Positions 17,893-26,444 of a stretch of 64,000 bases of DNA are shown one piece after another (positions within the stretch are counted from its first letter, which is position 1; the number at the start of each line of letters is the position of its first letter). Below the pieces are notes generated by a model that worked only from the letters and a program-made list of their open reading frames with translations, made no database searches and was not told where the DNA came from. Position numbers and translations under genes: made by a program. Origin of the DNA: Pontibacterium sp049603715 (lineage in GTDB: Bacteria; Pseudomonadota; Gammaproteobacteria; Pseudomonadales; Balneatricaceae); NCBI GenBank assembly GCA_049603715.1, contig JBMYSW010000012.1, forward strand, positions 1 through 64,000, read 5' to 3'.

Positions 17893-17926
17893 GCCCCCGT
17901 CATCGCCATGTCGGGGGCATTTTTTT
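17893..17926 (+). terminator. Terminator 2 after iolA
   Basis: GCCCCCG (17893-17899) pairs with CGGGGGC (17912-17918), followed by A and seven Ts. Two strong terminators in tandem insulate the highly expressed iol operon from the opposing gene. Confidence 0.85.
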
Positions 17927-18069
17927 GCTCTTTTTTAGCGTTAGCTTCACGCTATCGATGCTCTTTCCCCACGGTGTTGGCTCCAACCGATCGACTAAAA
18001 ACTTGGCTAGCCACTACTTCAGCTCACTCCAGCCTCATACAACTAACAATTGAGATAAAAGCGATGCCA

Positions 18070-18957
18070 TTACACCGCGCGTTTTAACCTTAACCAGCCC
18101 AGCACCATATTCCAACGGTTTAATACCAGCGCACTAAAAATCAAGGCACACCCCAATACCTGCAATAGACTCATGCTTTCAGCAAACCAAATCGCCGCAA
18201 AAATAGCCGTCCATACCGGTTCTAAAATCATAATGACCGCCGTGTGGCTAACGTCCGCAAGGCTCTGGCCATAGCTTTGCAAAAAGAACCGCAAACTTGT
18301 GGCAATCACCACACTTAGCAAAAACCACATCACCGTTTCACCAGACCATGCAAATACCCACACCTCGGTAAAGGCGGAGTAAATACCCGTGAGTACCCCC
18401 GTTACAAACAAGGTTACCGTGGCCAAACCCGCCGTCGGTACACGGCTTGCGGCATGGCTATTCACCGTAAAATACAAAGCAAACAGTGCCGCCGCGAGTA
18501 AAAATAAATACTCACCCACGCCAAAAACAAAATGACTATCTAACGACAAACATGCCAACCCAGCACCTGCCACAGGTAACGAGCACCACCAAATAAGCTT
18601 GGGCTTATCCGCCGAGAACACCCGCACAAGAGGTACCAGCAAGATACCCAAACTGGTTAAAAAAGCACCCACACCCATATGGTGGGATAAGTCCAGCGCG
18701 ATGGCCCACACTAAAATACTGATGGCAAATAACACACCCGAGCGGACACACAGCATCCATTGCGTTGATGTAAAGCGACGCAGCTGCTTGTGAGAAAAGC
18801 ACAACAAAATGAGTGCCGCACAGACAAAGCGTGTAGAGATAAACTCGACCGGCGGCAACTGACCAAATCCTTCTTTGGTAAACACCCAGCCCAAGGCGGC
18901 CAAAACGGTCACCAACACCAATACTAAATCGGCCCTTAAATGATTATTCACATGCAT
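18070..18957 (-). CDS. EamA/DMT-family inner-membrane transporter
   Basis: A 295-residue membrane protein with about ten hydrophobic helices arranged as two EamA repeats (about 10-140 and 150-285). Members export or import amino acids, nucleotides or other metabolites. The substrate cannot be read from sequence. It faces iolA tail to tail and is not obviously part of the inositol locus. The EPVWTAIFAAIWFAE motif in the second repeat is typical for the family. Confidence 0.85.
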   Translation of the reverse strand: MHVNNHLRADLVLVLVTVLAALGWVFTKEGFGQLPPVEFISTRFVCAALILLCFSHKQLRRFTSTQWMLCVRSGVLFAISILVWAIALDLSHHMGVGAFLTSLGILLVPLVRVFSADKPKLIWWCSLPVAGAGLACLSLDSHFVFGVGEYLFLLAAALFALYFTVNSHAASRVPTAGLATVTLFVTGVLTGIYSAFTEVWVFAWSGETVMWFLLSVVIATSLRFFLQSYGQSLADVSHTAVIMILEPVWTAIFAAIWFAESMSLLQVLGCALIFSALVLNRWNMVLGWLRLKRAV

Positions 18958-19351
18958 CTCAACGGAAGAAAGCGGGCTTTGGTTCGCCCAGAAAGGAAGC
19001 CACTATTTTACCTCAAACAAGGGAAACAAGGGCCAAAAGCAACGGTAAATTTGCCCTTATTTTTCTTAATCAGCTAGCAAGCTACTCTTCATCAACTCTT
19101 AATCGAGTAAGCCCACATTGCCCAAATTTGGGGCCAGCTTTATTCGTAGGAGCACCGCTAAAAGCCCGCTAAATCAAGGAATAATGGTCGAAAAAAAACG
19201 CCAAAAAGGCTAAAGTAGGCATCACTGTTTACGCAGTAAAACATAATAATAAGCACCCAAGTGCACGCATTCATATAATTATAAAAGCCAAGTAAGGCCT
19301 ACCACTGCACGATTATTATTCTGCAATTTAAAGCTTAGTTAGGAGCTCTTG
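18958..19351. other. Intergenic region upstream of tpiA
   Basis: About 390 bases between divergent genes. A TATAAT box at 19274-19279 could be the -10 of the tpiA promoter, but no good -35 sits 17 bases before it. No gene or structured RNA is recognised. Confidence 0.4.
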
Positions 19352-20101
19352 ATGCGAACTAAATATGTTATCGCAAACTGGAAAATGAACGGAAACCTAG
19401 CCAGCAATGCTGAGCTAGTAAACGGTTTAAAAGAAACCTTAGTTGACGAAAATGCGGCCACCTTTGCGGTGTGTGCCCCGGCACCTTACTTGGCGTCAAC
19501 CCAAGCCCTTGTTGAAGGTTCAAACATTGGCCTTGGCTCACAAGATGTTAGCAGCCAAACCAGCGGTGCCTTCACGGGTGAAGTGAGCGCACCTATGTTG
19601 CAAGAATTTGGTGTCACTTACGCCCTTGTAGGTCACTCAGAGCGTCGTACCCTACACGGCGAAACCAGCCAATACGTAGCTGAGAAAACCCAGCAAGCTA
19701 TCGCTCACGATATTGTTCCTGTGATTTGCATTGGCGAAACTCTTGAAGAGCGTCAATCCGACCAAATCAAGGCCGTACTAAGCGAGCAGCTAGGCGCAGT
19801 CATCAGCCACTGTGGCGTTGAAGCGCTGAACAAAAGCGTTATCGCTTACGAACCTGTTTGGGCGATCGGTACTGGCGTCAGTGCAACCCCTGAACAAGCA
19901 CAAGATACTCACGCACTGATTCGTGAATTGATTGCTGAGCACAGCGCTGAAGTAGCTCAGTCTGTTTCTATTCTTTACGGTGGCAGCGTTAAGCCAGAAA
20001 CCGCAAAAGAGCTGTTCGACCAAGACGACATCGACGGTGGTCTGATCGGCGGTGCATCGCTAAAAGTCGCGGACTTTACTGCCATCTGCAAAGCGGCCTA
20101 A
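19352..20101 (+). CDS. tpiA: Triosephosphate isomerase
   Basis: TpiA interconverts dihydroxyacetone phosphate and glyceraldehyde 3-phosphate. The 249-residue protein shows the substrate Lys in NWKMNG, the catalytic His in VGHSERR, the catalytic Glu in AYEPVWAIGTG (loop 6) and the phosphate-binding YGGSV and GGLIGGASL. I chose ATG 19352 because AGGAG (19341-19345) lies 6 bases ahead; an in-frame TTG directly before it is less likely. The gene stands alone rather than next to secG as in many gammaproteobacteria. It would process the dihydroxyacetone phosphate from the inositol pathway. Confidence 0.97.
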   Translation: MRTKYVIANWKMNGNLASNAELVNGLKETLVDENAATFAVCAPAPYLASTQALVEGSNIGLGSQDVSSQTSGAFTGEVSAPMLQEFGVTYALVGHSERRTLHGETSQYVAEKTQQAIAHDIVPVICIGETLEERQSDQIKAVLSEQLGAVISHCGVEALNKSVIAYEPVWAIGTGVSATPEQAQDTHALIRELIAEHSAEVAQSVSILYGGSVKPETAKELFDQDDIDGGLIGGASLKVADFTAICKAA

Positions 20102-20136
20102 TCATCCGCTGAGCGTTCAGCATAAGCTCCAAAAAC

Positions 20137-20203
20137 AAAGCGGCCCTGCCTTTCGATACACCTACCGCCATAGGTGTTATTCGAAAAGCAGGGCCGCTTT
20201 TTT
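20137..20203. terminator. Bidirectional terminator between tpiA and ribH
   Basis: A 13-bp perfect stem (AAAGCGGCCCTGC at 20137-20149, GCAGGGCCGCTTT at 20188-20200) encloses further nested stems (TTTCGA/TCGAAA and CACCTA/TAGGTG). It ends in a T-run on the plus strand and an A-rich stretch on the other side, so it serves both convergent genes. Confidence 0.9.
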
Positions 20204-20275
20204 ATAGCTTCTATATAGCTTTGGTGATTAGCCAGTGCACAATCGGCACAAGCTAATCACTAGCGCAAAAGTCGC

Positions 20276-20749
20276 TTAAGCGAACTGCGCCGATAACTGA
20301 ACCGCACCGTCACATGCCGCCGCAAGCTCTTGACCTTTAATCACAAAGTGACGACTAAAGTAATCATGATGCTCTTGGTGCTCGTGGAAGTTATGCGGAG
20401 TCAGTACCGCTGTCAGTACAGGTACCTCGGTTTCTAGCTGAACCTGCATTAGGCCGCTGCATACCGCTTGCGCTACAAAGTCGTGACGGTAAATACCACC
20501 GTCTACTACCAAACCACTCGCCGCTACCGCTGCGTAGTTGCCTGTTTTTGCTAGGCGCTTCGCCAACAGTGGAATTTCGTACGCACCTGGTACTTTAAAG
20601 GTTTCAATTTGGTCTTCGCTGTAACCACGCTCTAGCAAACCTTGCTTAAAGCCTTCTAGGCAATTAAGCACAATATCTTCGTGCCAAGATGCGTAGATAA
20701 AAGCGATTTTTGAGTTTGAGCCTGTGATGCTCGTATTGATCTGATTCAT
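20276..20749 (-). CDS. ribH: 6,7-dimethyl-8-ribityllumazine synthase, type II (RibH2-like)
   Basis: Lumazine synthase condenses the pyrimidinedione and dihydroxybutanone phosphate in the step before riboflavin. The 157-residue protein resembles the type II (RibH2) class known from Brucella and Mesorhizobium: DVPGAYEIP-like FKVPGAYEIPL, VVDGGIYRHDFVA, MQVQLETEVPVLTAVLTPH and the HEHQEHHDYF tail. Type I enzymes of gammaproteobacteria have a different central motif. It is alone behind an FMN riboswitch, not in a ribD-ribE-ribBA cluster, so its level should fall when FMN is plentiful. A housekeeping type I copy may exist elsewhere in the genome. Confidence 0.93.
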   Translation of the reverse strand: MNQINTSITGSNSKIAFIYASWHEDIVLNCLEGFKQGLLERGYSEDQIETFKVPGAYEIPLLAKRLAKTGNYAAVAASGLVVDGGIYRHDFVAQAVCSGLMQVQLETEVPVLTAVLTPHNFHEHQEHHDYFSRHFVIKGQELAAACDGAVQLSAQFA

Positions 20750-20962
20750 TTCGACTACCCTAAAATGTGAGTGAATCAGGACGAACGGACAGAATATGAC
20801 ATGCTACTTTTAACACCAAACTGGCGTGCTGGCTCGTCGTTTTGTATTCGGCCCGCCAAAAGCAAACTAAAAACCAAACGCATTCGCACAACCCACAAGG
20901 TGGACGTGTAAAGTCGACACAAATGAACACAAGGCCAGACAGCCCCATGCAATATTCGTCGC

Positions 20963-21147
20963 GCCCTCTATCATCCGGACTATAACCGTCGGCTCTGGAA
21001 TCACACCAGATCTGCTGACCCTTAGCCTTTAACTGTGCAATGCACACCTAAAACAACGACTAAGGCGCTCGCGGGCTTAGCACTTGTACACACTGTGTAA
21101 AAAAACCTTACCGCCGGTGGGGAATTTCGCCCCGCCCCGAGAACGAT
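20963..21147 (-). ncRNA. FMN riboswitch (RFN element)
   Basis: The minus strand reads through the conserved RFN core: GGGGCGGGGCGAAATTCCCC then ACCGGCGGTAA (about 21140-21108), AAGCCCGCGAGC (21077-21066), GGTGTGATTCCAGAGCCGAC (21006-20987) and GGTTATAGTCCGGATGATAG (20987-20968). A variable arm fills 21013-21062. It binds FMN and controls the downstream ribH. The leader continues about 210 bases to the ribH start, and I see no clear terminator with a T-run in it, so control may be at translation initiation or by a less obvious hairpin. Confidence 0.93.
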
Positions 21148-21169
21148 TTCAGCCTAAGCTGAAGCCTGT

Positions 21170-21198
21170 AATATAACGCTATACGGCCATTTAGTCAA
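21170..21198 (-). promoter_or_regulatory. Sigma-70 promoter of the riboswitch-ribH transcript
   Basis: On the minus strand TTGACT (plus 21193-21198) is followed after exactly 17 bases by TATATT (plus 21170-21175). The predicted start, about 21163, lies just before the RFN element. Confidence 0.8.
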
Positions 21199-21288
21199 AA
21201 TAGAGCAGCCTCGCTTACAACAGAAGATAAGGACTTTATGATCTGTATCAAAAGCGAAATTCATGCGATTTTCATGTACAGGTCTATC

Positions 21289-21320
21289 AAAAAAACCCCT
21301 ATCACCAAAGGCAATAAGGG
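21289..21320 (-). terminator. Terminator of the hexuronate operon
   Basis: On the minus strand CCCTTAT pairs with ATAGGGG (one wobble) and is followed by seven Ts (A-run 21289-21295). It lies 50 bases past the uxuA stop. Confidence 0.75.
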
Positions 21321-21369
21321 CAAAAGAACCTAAACGATGGCTTAGGTTGGAGCTAAAACAATATATGAA

Positions 21370-22542
21370 CTATACGATACCTTTGAGAGCTCTTTCTAAC
21401 CCGCGTACCTCTGCTAGCCCCTTCATACGACCAAGCGCAGAGTAGCCCGGCTTAACCCGCTTCTTGAGGTCATCCAATATTTGATGCCCGTGGTCTGGGC
21501 GCATTGGGATGCTTGGAAGAGAGCTGCCTTCGCGTCGCTTTTCCTCACGCAGCAGCGCAGATACCACACCCACCATATCTACATCACCGTCTAAGTGAGC
21601 AGCCTCATGAAAGCTACCCGCTACCTCTTCTCGTTTAGTGGAGCGGAGGTGTGTAAAGAAAACACGTGCGCCAAATGAGTCGATCATATTAACAAGATCA
21701 TTATCTGAACGAACCCCATAAGAGCCTGTGCACAATGTCAGGCCATTGGACTCACTCTTGTTAGCCGACAATAGCCACTCCACATCATCTTTGACCGACA
21801 TAATACGAGGCAAACCTAAAATAGGGCGTGGTGGGTCATCTGGGTGAATAGCCATTCTCACACCGCAGCTTTCTGCAACAGGTAAAATTTCATCCAAAAA
21901 ATACTTTAGGTTTGCGCGAAGCACGGACTTATCAATACCATCATACTCGGCTATTCGCTCACGAAACTGCTCTATCGTGTAGCTCTCTTCTGACCCAGGC
22001 AAACCAGCAATGATTGTTCGGACAAGACGGTCATGATCTTGTTCGGACATCCCATCAAGTAACGATTTCGCATCAGCCTTTTCCTGATCCGTGTACTCTG
22101 CTTCTGCTCCTGAGCGCGCAAGAATGTAAAGGTCAAAAGCTGCAAACTCAATTTGATCAAACCGCAGCGCTTTCGATCCATCGGGTAATTCATATTCAAG
22201 ATCAGTTCGCGTCCAGTCCAGCACAGGCATAAAGTTGTAACAAACCGTGTCAACTCCACAGGTGGCGAGATTACGAATGGTTTCCTGGTAGTTGGAAATA
22301 TAACGTTGATAGTCCCCCGTACGCTTTTTAATGTCCTCGTGAATCGGCACGCTTTCAACCACAGACCAACGTAAACCACTTGCTTCGATTTGCTGTTTAA
22401 CTTTTTCAATTTCTGTCAACGGCCAGACTTCACCGTTAGGTATATGGTGTAATGCTGTTACGACACCGGTAGCACCTGTTTGACGTATATCTTGCAATGT
22501 AATGTCATCTGTTGGCCCAAACCAACGCCAAGTATGTTCCAT
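21370..22542 (-). CDS. uxuA: Mannonate dehydratase UxuA
   Basis: UxuA dehydrates D-mannonate to 2-keto-3-deoxygluconate. The 390-residue protein has the family start (M-HTWRWFGPTDDITL), the TALHHIPNGEVW motif, CYNFMPVLDWTRTDL, the metal-ligand segment MAIHPDDPP and the late DGDVDMVGV, and matches E. coli UxuA in length. It is the last gene of the seven-gene operon, only 2 bases after uxuB, and feeds KdgK. A terminator follows. Confidence 0.95.
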   Translation of the reverse strand: MEHTWRWFGPTDDITLQDIRQTGATGVVTALHHIPNGEVWPLTEIEKVKQQIEASGLRWSVVESVPIHEDIKKRTGDYQRYISNYQETIRNLATCGVDTVCYNFMPVLDWTRTDLEYELPDGSKALRFDQIEFAAFDLYILARSGAEAEYTDQEKADAKSLLDGMSEQDHDRLVRTIIAGLPGSEESYTIEQFRERIAEYDGIDKSVLRANLKYFLDEILPVAESCGVRMAIHPDDPPRPILGLPRIMSVKDDVEWLLSANKSESNGLTLCTGSYGVRSDNDLVNMIDSFGARVFFTHLRSTKREEVAGSFHEAAHLDGDVDMVGVVSALLREEKRREGSSLPSIPMRPDHGHQILDDLKKRVKPGYSALGRMKGLAEVRGLERALKGIV

Positions 22543-22544
22543 TA

Positions 22545-24014
22545 TTATTCTCCTGAACGAATCGATTTGCCTACCCTTAGGCTTACACAGCTCAGCGCAT
22601 CCATTTGCTCTAAATCAACATATGCATCTAGTACAGCCCGAGCGAAGCTGGGGTTATTTGAAAGGGATGAAGGAAAGATATCTGCCTGACTTAGGAATAG
22701 GCTAACGCACTCTAAAGGGGTTGTTGCACTTTGATGGAGAGTGACAAAACGGTCTGCAAGAGGATCATTTACAGCCCACTCTCGCCCATCTGCGCTTGCT
22801 CCTTTCGTGAAATGAATCCACGAAGCGACGCCCAGAGCTACAACGCTAATACCTCTTCCTGATTGGAGGTTATCAACACTACCGAGAAGCCAACGCTGAA
22901 CTATTTTTTGCGATCCATCGGTTGCAATTTGATCCAAACGATGACGTAGGCTGTCATTTCCAAATCGCTTAATCAAAGCGTTACAGTAACCCTCGATATC
23001 AGTGTCTTCAGGCATTACGAGTGTCGGTGACACCTCATCTTGCATATAACGGCGAATAAGGTCTGTCATCGTGGGATTAGCAACCGCTTCAGAAACTGTT
23101 TCAAAGCCAGCTAAAAACCCTACATAAGCCATCAATGAGTGACTTCCGTTCAGTAAGCGCAGTTTCATTGTTTCAAATGGGCCTACGTCTTCAACCATCT
23201 GCACGCCATCCAGCTCCCAAGCAGGCCGGCCTTGCGGAAAGTTATCCTCAACTACCCACTGACTAAAGGACTCACAGATGACACTATTAAGGTCTGTAAA
23301 CCCGAGAAGAGACTCTGCCTCCTCAGCACTTTTATCCGTCATCGCGGGCACAATGCGATCTACCATAGAGTTTGGAAATGCTACATTCCGCGAAATCCAA
23401 TCCACCAACCCTGGGTTCACTTTGGCGGCTAAGTCTAATACCGCTTGGCGTACCCGCTGACCATTATCTGGCATGTTATCGCAGCAAAGTACAGTAAAGG
23501 GCTCAAGCCCCTCCGATTTACGCAGTACTAATGCTGCCAGTAAAATGCCCGGAACAGTTTTAGGCTCATTAGGGTTTTGAATATCGTGAGCAATATCAGG
23601 GTGGTCTATCCGAAGCTGGTTTTCAGACAATGATAGGTAGTAGCCTTTTTCTGTCACGGTGAGTGAAACGATGCGAACAGACGGCGAAGCCATAATTGAC
23701 AGCAGCTCACTTTTACTCGCGCCAGCAAACACTGTTTTTGCAATCGAATTAATTTGCTTGGCTGTAGCGCTTTCTGTATCAGGGCGTTCGATAACATGAT
23801 AGCTATGATCAGCTGCTTGCAACTGCTCTACAAGGGCTACATTTGAACGAATATTTGTAGAGCAAATACCCCACTCGCTACTACAAGTACGGTTTATAAA
23901 TGACTGTATGTACACAGCTTGGTGAGCACGGTGAAATGCTCCGAGACCAATATGAACAATTCCGATATTCAAATGGCCTACATCAACTGCTGGCTTATAA
24001 GTAAGAGAGGTCAT
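22545..24014 (-). CDS. uxuB: Mannitol-dehydrogenase-family protein, fructuronate reductase UxuB
   Basis: A 489-residue polyol-specific long-chain dehydrogenase. The N-terminal Rossmann region has NIGIVHIGLGAFHRAHQAVY. The C-terminal mannitol-dehydrogenase domain contains the KLRLLNGSHS motif with the catalytic Lys/Asn/His set. Between uxaC/kdgK and uxuA it is almost certainly fructuronate reductase, which makes D-mannonate from D-fructuronate with NADH. Tagaturonate or mannitol reduction is less likely because uxuA, not uxaA, is present. It lies 14 bases after kdgK. Confidence 0.92.
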   Translation of the reverse strand: MTSLTYKPAVDVGHLNIGIVHIGLGAFHRAHQAVYIQSFINRTCSSEWGICSTNIRSNVALVEQLQAADHSYHVIERPDTESATAKQINSIAKTVFAGASKSELLSIMASPSVRIVSLTVTEKGYYLSLSENQLRIDHPDIAHDIQNPNEPKTVPGILLAALVLRKSEGLEPFTVLCCDNMPDNGQRVRQAVLDLAAKVNPGLVDWISRNVAFPNSMVDRIVPAMTDKSAEEAESLLGFTDLNSVICESFSQWVVEDNFPQGRPAWELDGVQMVEDVGPFETMKLRLLNGSHSLMAYVGFLAGFETVSEAVANPTMTDLIRRYMQDEVSPTLVMPEDTDIEGYCNALIKRFGNDSLRHRLDQIATDGSQKIVQRWLLGSVDNLQSGRGISVVALGVASWIHFTKGASADGREWAVNDPLADRFVTLHQSATTPLECVSLFLSQADIFPSSLSNNPSFARAVLDAYVDLEQMDALSCVSLRVGKSIRSGE

Positions 24015-24028
24015 TTTTTCTCCGTTTA

Positions 24029-25006
24029 TTATTTAACCAATTGAGGAACTAAAGAGGCATCAATAATGGCTCCTCGGTGTTGGATCACTGTCGACGCCAC
24101 TAAGTGCCCGTTTACAGCTGCCTGAACCATGGGCAAACCACTGAGCCTTGATGCTAAATATCCCGCACCAAATGAGTCCCCTGCAGCTGTAGTATCCACG
24201 ACCGTACTCACTCGTGATGATTCAACTTCTAGCCACTGCCCCTGAGAGTACAAAAGACATGGCTCAGAGCCCCGTTTAATTACCCACTCTTGAACGCCTA
24301 ACGTTTGGTATGACCGCCACAGTTCTTCAATCGTCGTATATCCATGTAATAGCTGCTCGTCATCCCACGTTAACAACGCTAGGTTAGACACCGTTAACGC
24401 AGCAATGAAAGCTTCCTGCGCTTCTTCGATACTCTCCCACAGCTGCGGACGATAGTTGTTATCAAACGCAATGTTTCCTCCTCCCCGCTTAAAAGCCTCC
24501 AGCGCGTCTAAGAGCTTTTCTCGGTCATGCTTTGGCAAGATCGCAAGAGAAATACCACTTAAATAGACCCAGTCGACACCTTCCCATAGAGCACAAATTT
24601 GCCCCTTAGTTAGAGAAGCAAAGCGTCGTTTCGCAGGTGACTCACTCCGCCAGTAGCTAAACGAGCGCTCCCCTTTTTCGTCAACGTCTATAAAATAAAG
24701 CCCTGGTGAGGCCCCTGTATGCTGAGTTACGCTGGTGGTATCGATACCTTCGCGCTGCCAAAACAACAACATTTCATGACTAAAGTGGTCATCCCCCACT
24801 GCCGTTATGTAACTCACTTTATGGCCATCCGGCGCACCCAAGCGAGCTGTGTAGACAGCTGTATTTAAGGTATCCCCTGCGAAATCTTGGTAAATTCGCC
24901 CCTCGCTATCGCGGGACAGCTCAATCATGCACTCGCCAATAAAAGCCACGTGCTTGGGCTCGTGAGTAGCCTCTGTTCCGTCAAAATTTTTCACACGGCT
25001 CACCAA
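24029..25006 (-). CDS. kdgK: 2-keto-3-deoxygluconate kinase
   Basis: A 325-residue PfkB-family sugar kinase. It has the N-terminal FIGECMIELS strand, the substrate-loop AGDTLNTAVY and the catalytic motif DTTAAGDSFGAGYL (base Asp about residue 273). It phosphorylates 2-keto-3-deoxygluconate to KDPG, the Entner-Doudoroff intermediate. No KDPG aldolase (eda) is in the window, so it must be supplied from elsewhere. The start codon directly abuts the uxaC stop, indicating translational coupling. Confidence 0.92.
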   Translation of the reverse strand: MVSRVKNFDGTEATHEPKHVAFIGECMIELSRDSEGRIYQDFAGDTLNTAVYTARLGAPDGHKVSYITAVGDDHFSHEMLLFWQREGIDTTSVTQHTGASPGLYFIDVDEKGERSFSYWRSESPAKRRFASLTKGQICALWEGVDWVYLSGISLAILPKHDREKLLDALEAFKRGGGNIAFDNNYRPQLWESIEEAQEAFIAALTVSNLALLTWDDEQLLHGYTTIEELWRSYQTLGVQEWVIKRGSEPCLLYSQGQWLEVESSRVSTVVDTTAAGDSFGAGYLASRLSGLPMVQAAVNGHLVASTVIQHRGAIIDASLVPQLVK

Positions 25007-26407
25007 TTACTCCTCTAAGTTAAAGTAACGTTTGGTGTTGTTGCTGCAAATATCTTCGACTAGGCCACTGAGTAGCTTAATATCATTTGGGGCTTCCCCA
25101 GCCACAACCCAGCTACCAATCAGCTCACAGAGTATTCTTCGAAAGTACTCGTGGCGGGTATAAGACAAAAAGCTACGTGAGTCAGTTAACATGCCGACAA
25201 ACTGGCTAAGTAACCCTAACTGCGACAAGCTCACCATCTGGCGAAGCATTCCGTCTTTTTGATCGTTAAACCACCAGCCCGAACCAAACTGTACTTTGCC
25301 AGCAACGCTGCCCTGAAAGTTACCTGCCATCGTTGCCATCGCTTCGTTATCACGCGGGTTGAGGCAGTAGAGAATTGTTTTAGGCAGTTCATTTGTTGTG
25401 TCTAGTGCATCAAGTAAGTTTGCAAGTGGTCTCATATAGGTTTGATCACCAATTGAATCAAAACCACTATCAGGGCCTAGCAGTTTAAACATACGAGAAG
25501 AGTTATTACGTTGCGCGCCAATATGTAGCTGCATCACCCAGCCAAGAGCTGAGTACTGCTGCCCTAGCCAGACCTGGATTGCCGTTGATAGTTGCGCCCC
25601 CTCATCTTCCGAAAGGGGTTGATGTGCAATGCGCTTCTTAAACAAGCGGTTAAGCTCTGTATCTGAAGGAACTTTTGCAAAGCACACCTCTTCAATGCCA
25701 TGATCGGCCGATCGGCAGCCGAGTGCGTTGAAGTGCGCTAAACGCCTTGTCAAGGCAGCGAGAAAGTCTTCATAACAAGCAATATCAATATCTGCGGACT
25801 TTGCTAGTTTTTCTACATATTCGCCAAAACCAGAAAGCATGACCTTGAAGGCTCGATCAGGCCTCCACGTGGGCAGAACTGCGATATCGAAAGACTCATC
25901 GTTCTTAATAGCGATATGGTGCTCTAGTGAGTGAGTTGGGTCATCGGTTGTACCCACCATGCGGACATTCATCTGCTGCATAATGCCACGCGCAAAAAAC
26001 TCCGGTTGGGCTAGGCACTCATTCGCTTGGTGCCAAATTTGATCAGCTGACTCAGGAGAGAATAACGTGGATATACCGAACGGACGCCTCAGTTCTAAAT
26101 GAGTCCAATGGTAAATAGGATTACCTAGACACTTCGGTACAGTGATAGCCCACGCCTCATACTTTTCTTTAAAAGTAGCATCACCTGTAATCAAGCGCTC
26201 ATCAACACCAGCAGCACGCAAGGCCCTCCACTTGTAGTGGTCACCCTCTAGCCAAGCTTGGCCAATATTCTCGAATTGACGATTCTCAGCTATTTCTCGT
26301 GGGCTCAAGTGGCAGTGATAGTCATAGATGGGTTGCTCTTTCGCGAACTCATGATAGAGCTGACGAGCAATATCATTACTCAATAAAAAGTCGTCAGATA
26401 TAAACAT
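25007..26407 (-). CDS. uxaC: Glucuronate isomerase UxaC
   Basis: UxaC converts D-glucuronate to D-fructuronate (or galacturonate to tagaturonate). The protein is 466 residues from ATG 26407, chosen because MFISDDFLLSND matches the usual UxaC start and a GAGGA ribosome-binding site lies just ahead. A longer in-frame start at 26494 would run into the GH31 gene and adds non-homologous residues. The metal motif YDYHCHLSP is clear, with TDDPTHSLEHH later. It follows the GH31 gene by 37 bases in the operon. Confidence 0.95.
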   Translation of the reverse strand: MFISDDFLLSNDIARQLYHEFAKEQPIYDYHCHLSPREIAENRQFENIGQAWLEGDHYKWRALRAAGVDERLITGDATFKEKYEAWAITVPKCLGNPIYHWTHLELRRPFGISTLFSPESADQIWHQANECLAQPEFFARGIMQQMNVRMVGTTDDPTHSLEHHIAIKNDESFDIAVLPTWRPDRAFKVMLSGFGEYVEKLAKSADIDIACYEDFLAALTRRLAHFNALGCRSADHGIEEVCFAKVPSDTELNRLFKKRIAHQPLSEDEGAQLSTAIQVWLGQQYSALGWVMQLHIGAQRNNSSRMFKLLGPDSGFDSIGDQTYMRPLANLLDALDTTNELPKTILYCLNPRDNEAMATMAGNFQGSVAGKVQFGSGWWFNDQKDGMLRQMVSLSQLGLLSQFVGMLTDSRSFLSYTRHEYFRRILCELIGSWVVAGEAPNDIKLLSGLVEDICSNNTKRYFNLEE

Positions 26408-26444
26408 TGGGTTGTCCTCAGTTATCGATTCGAAAGATGCTTGC

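Larger units (their letters stand above)
17608..18069. other. Intergenic region after iolA with two terminators
   Basis: The 462 bases between iolA and the convergent DMT permease hold a GC-rich hairpin near 17631-17655 (GCAGGTGG/CCACCTGC), then the two terminators listed separately. Short open frames here are unconvincing. Confidence 0.5.

Noticed and set aside
17844..18087. Plus-strand frames after iolA
   Set aside because: They run across two terminators and into the antisense of the DMT permease, and lack coding bias.
20760..21047. 95-codon minus-strand open frame upstream of ribH
   Set aside because: It begins inside the FMN riboswitch and runs through its leader. The sequence is explained by RNA structure, and the peptide has no recognisable domain.
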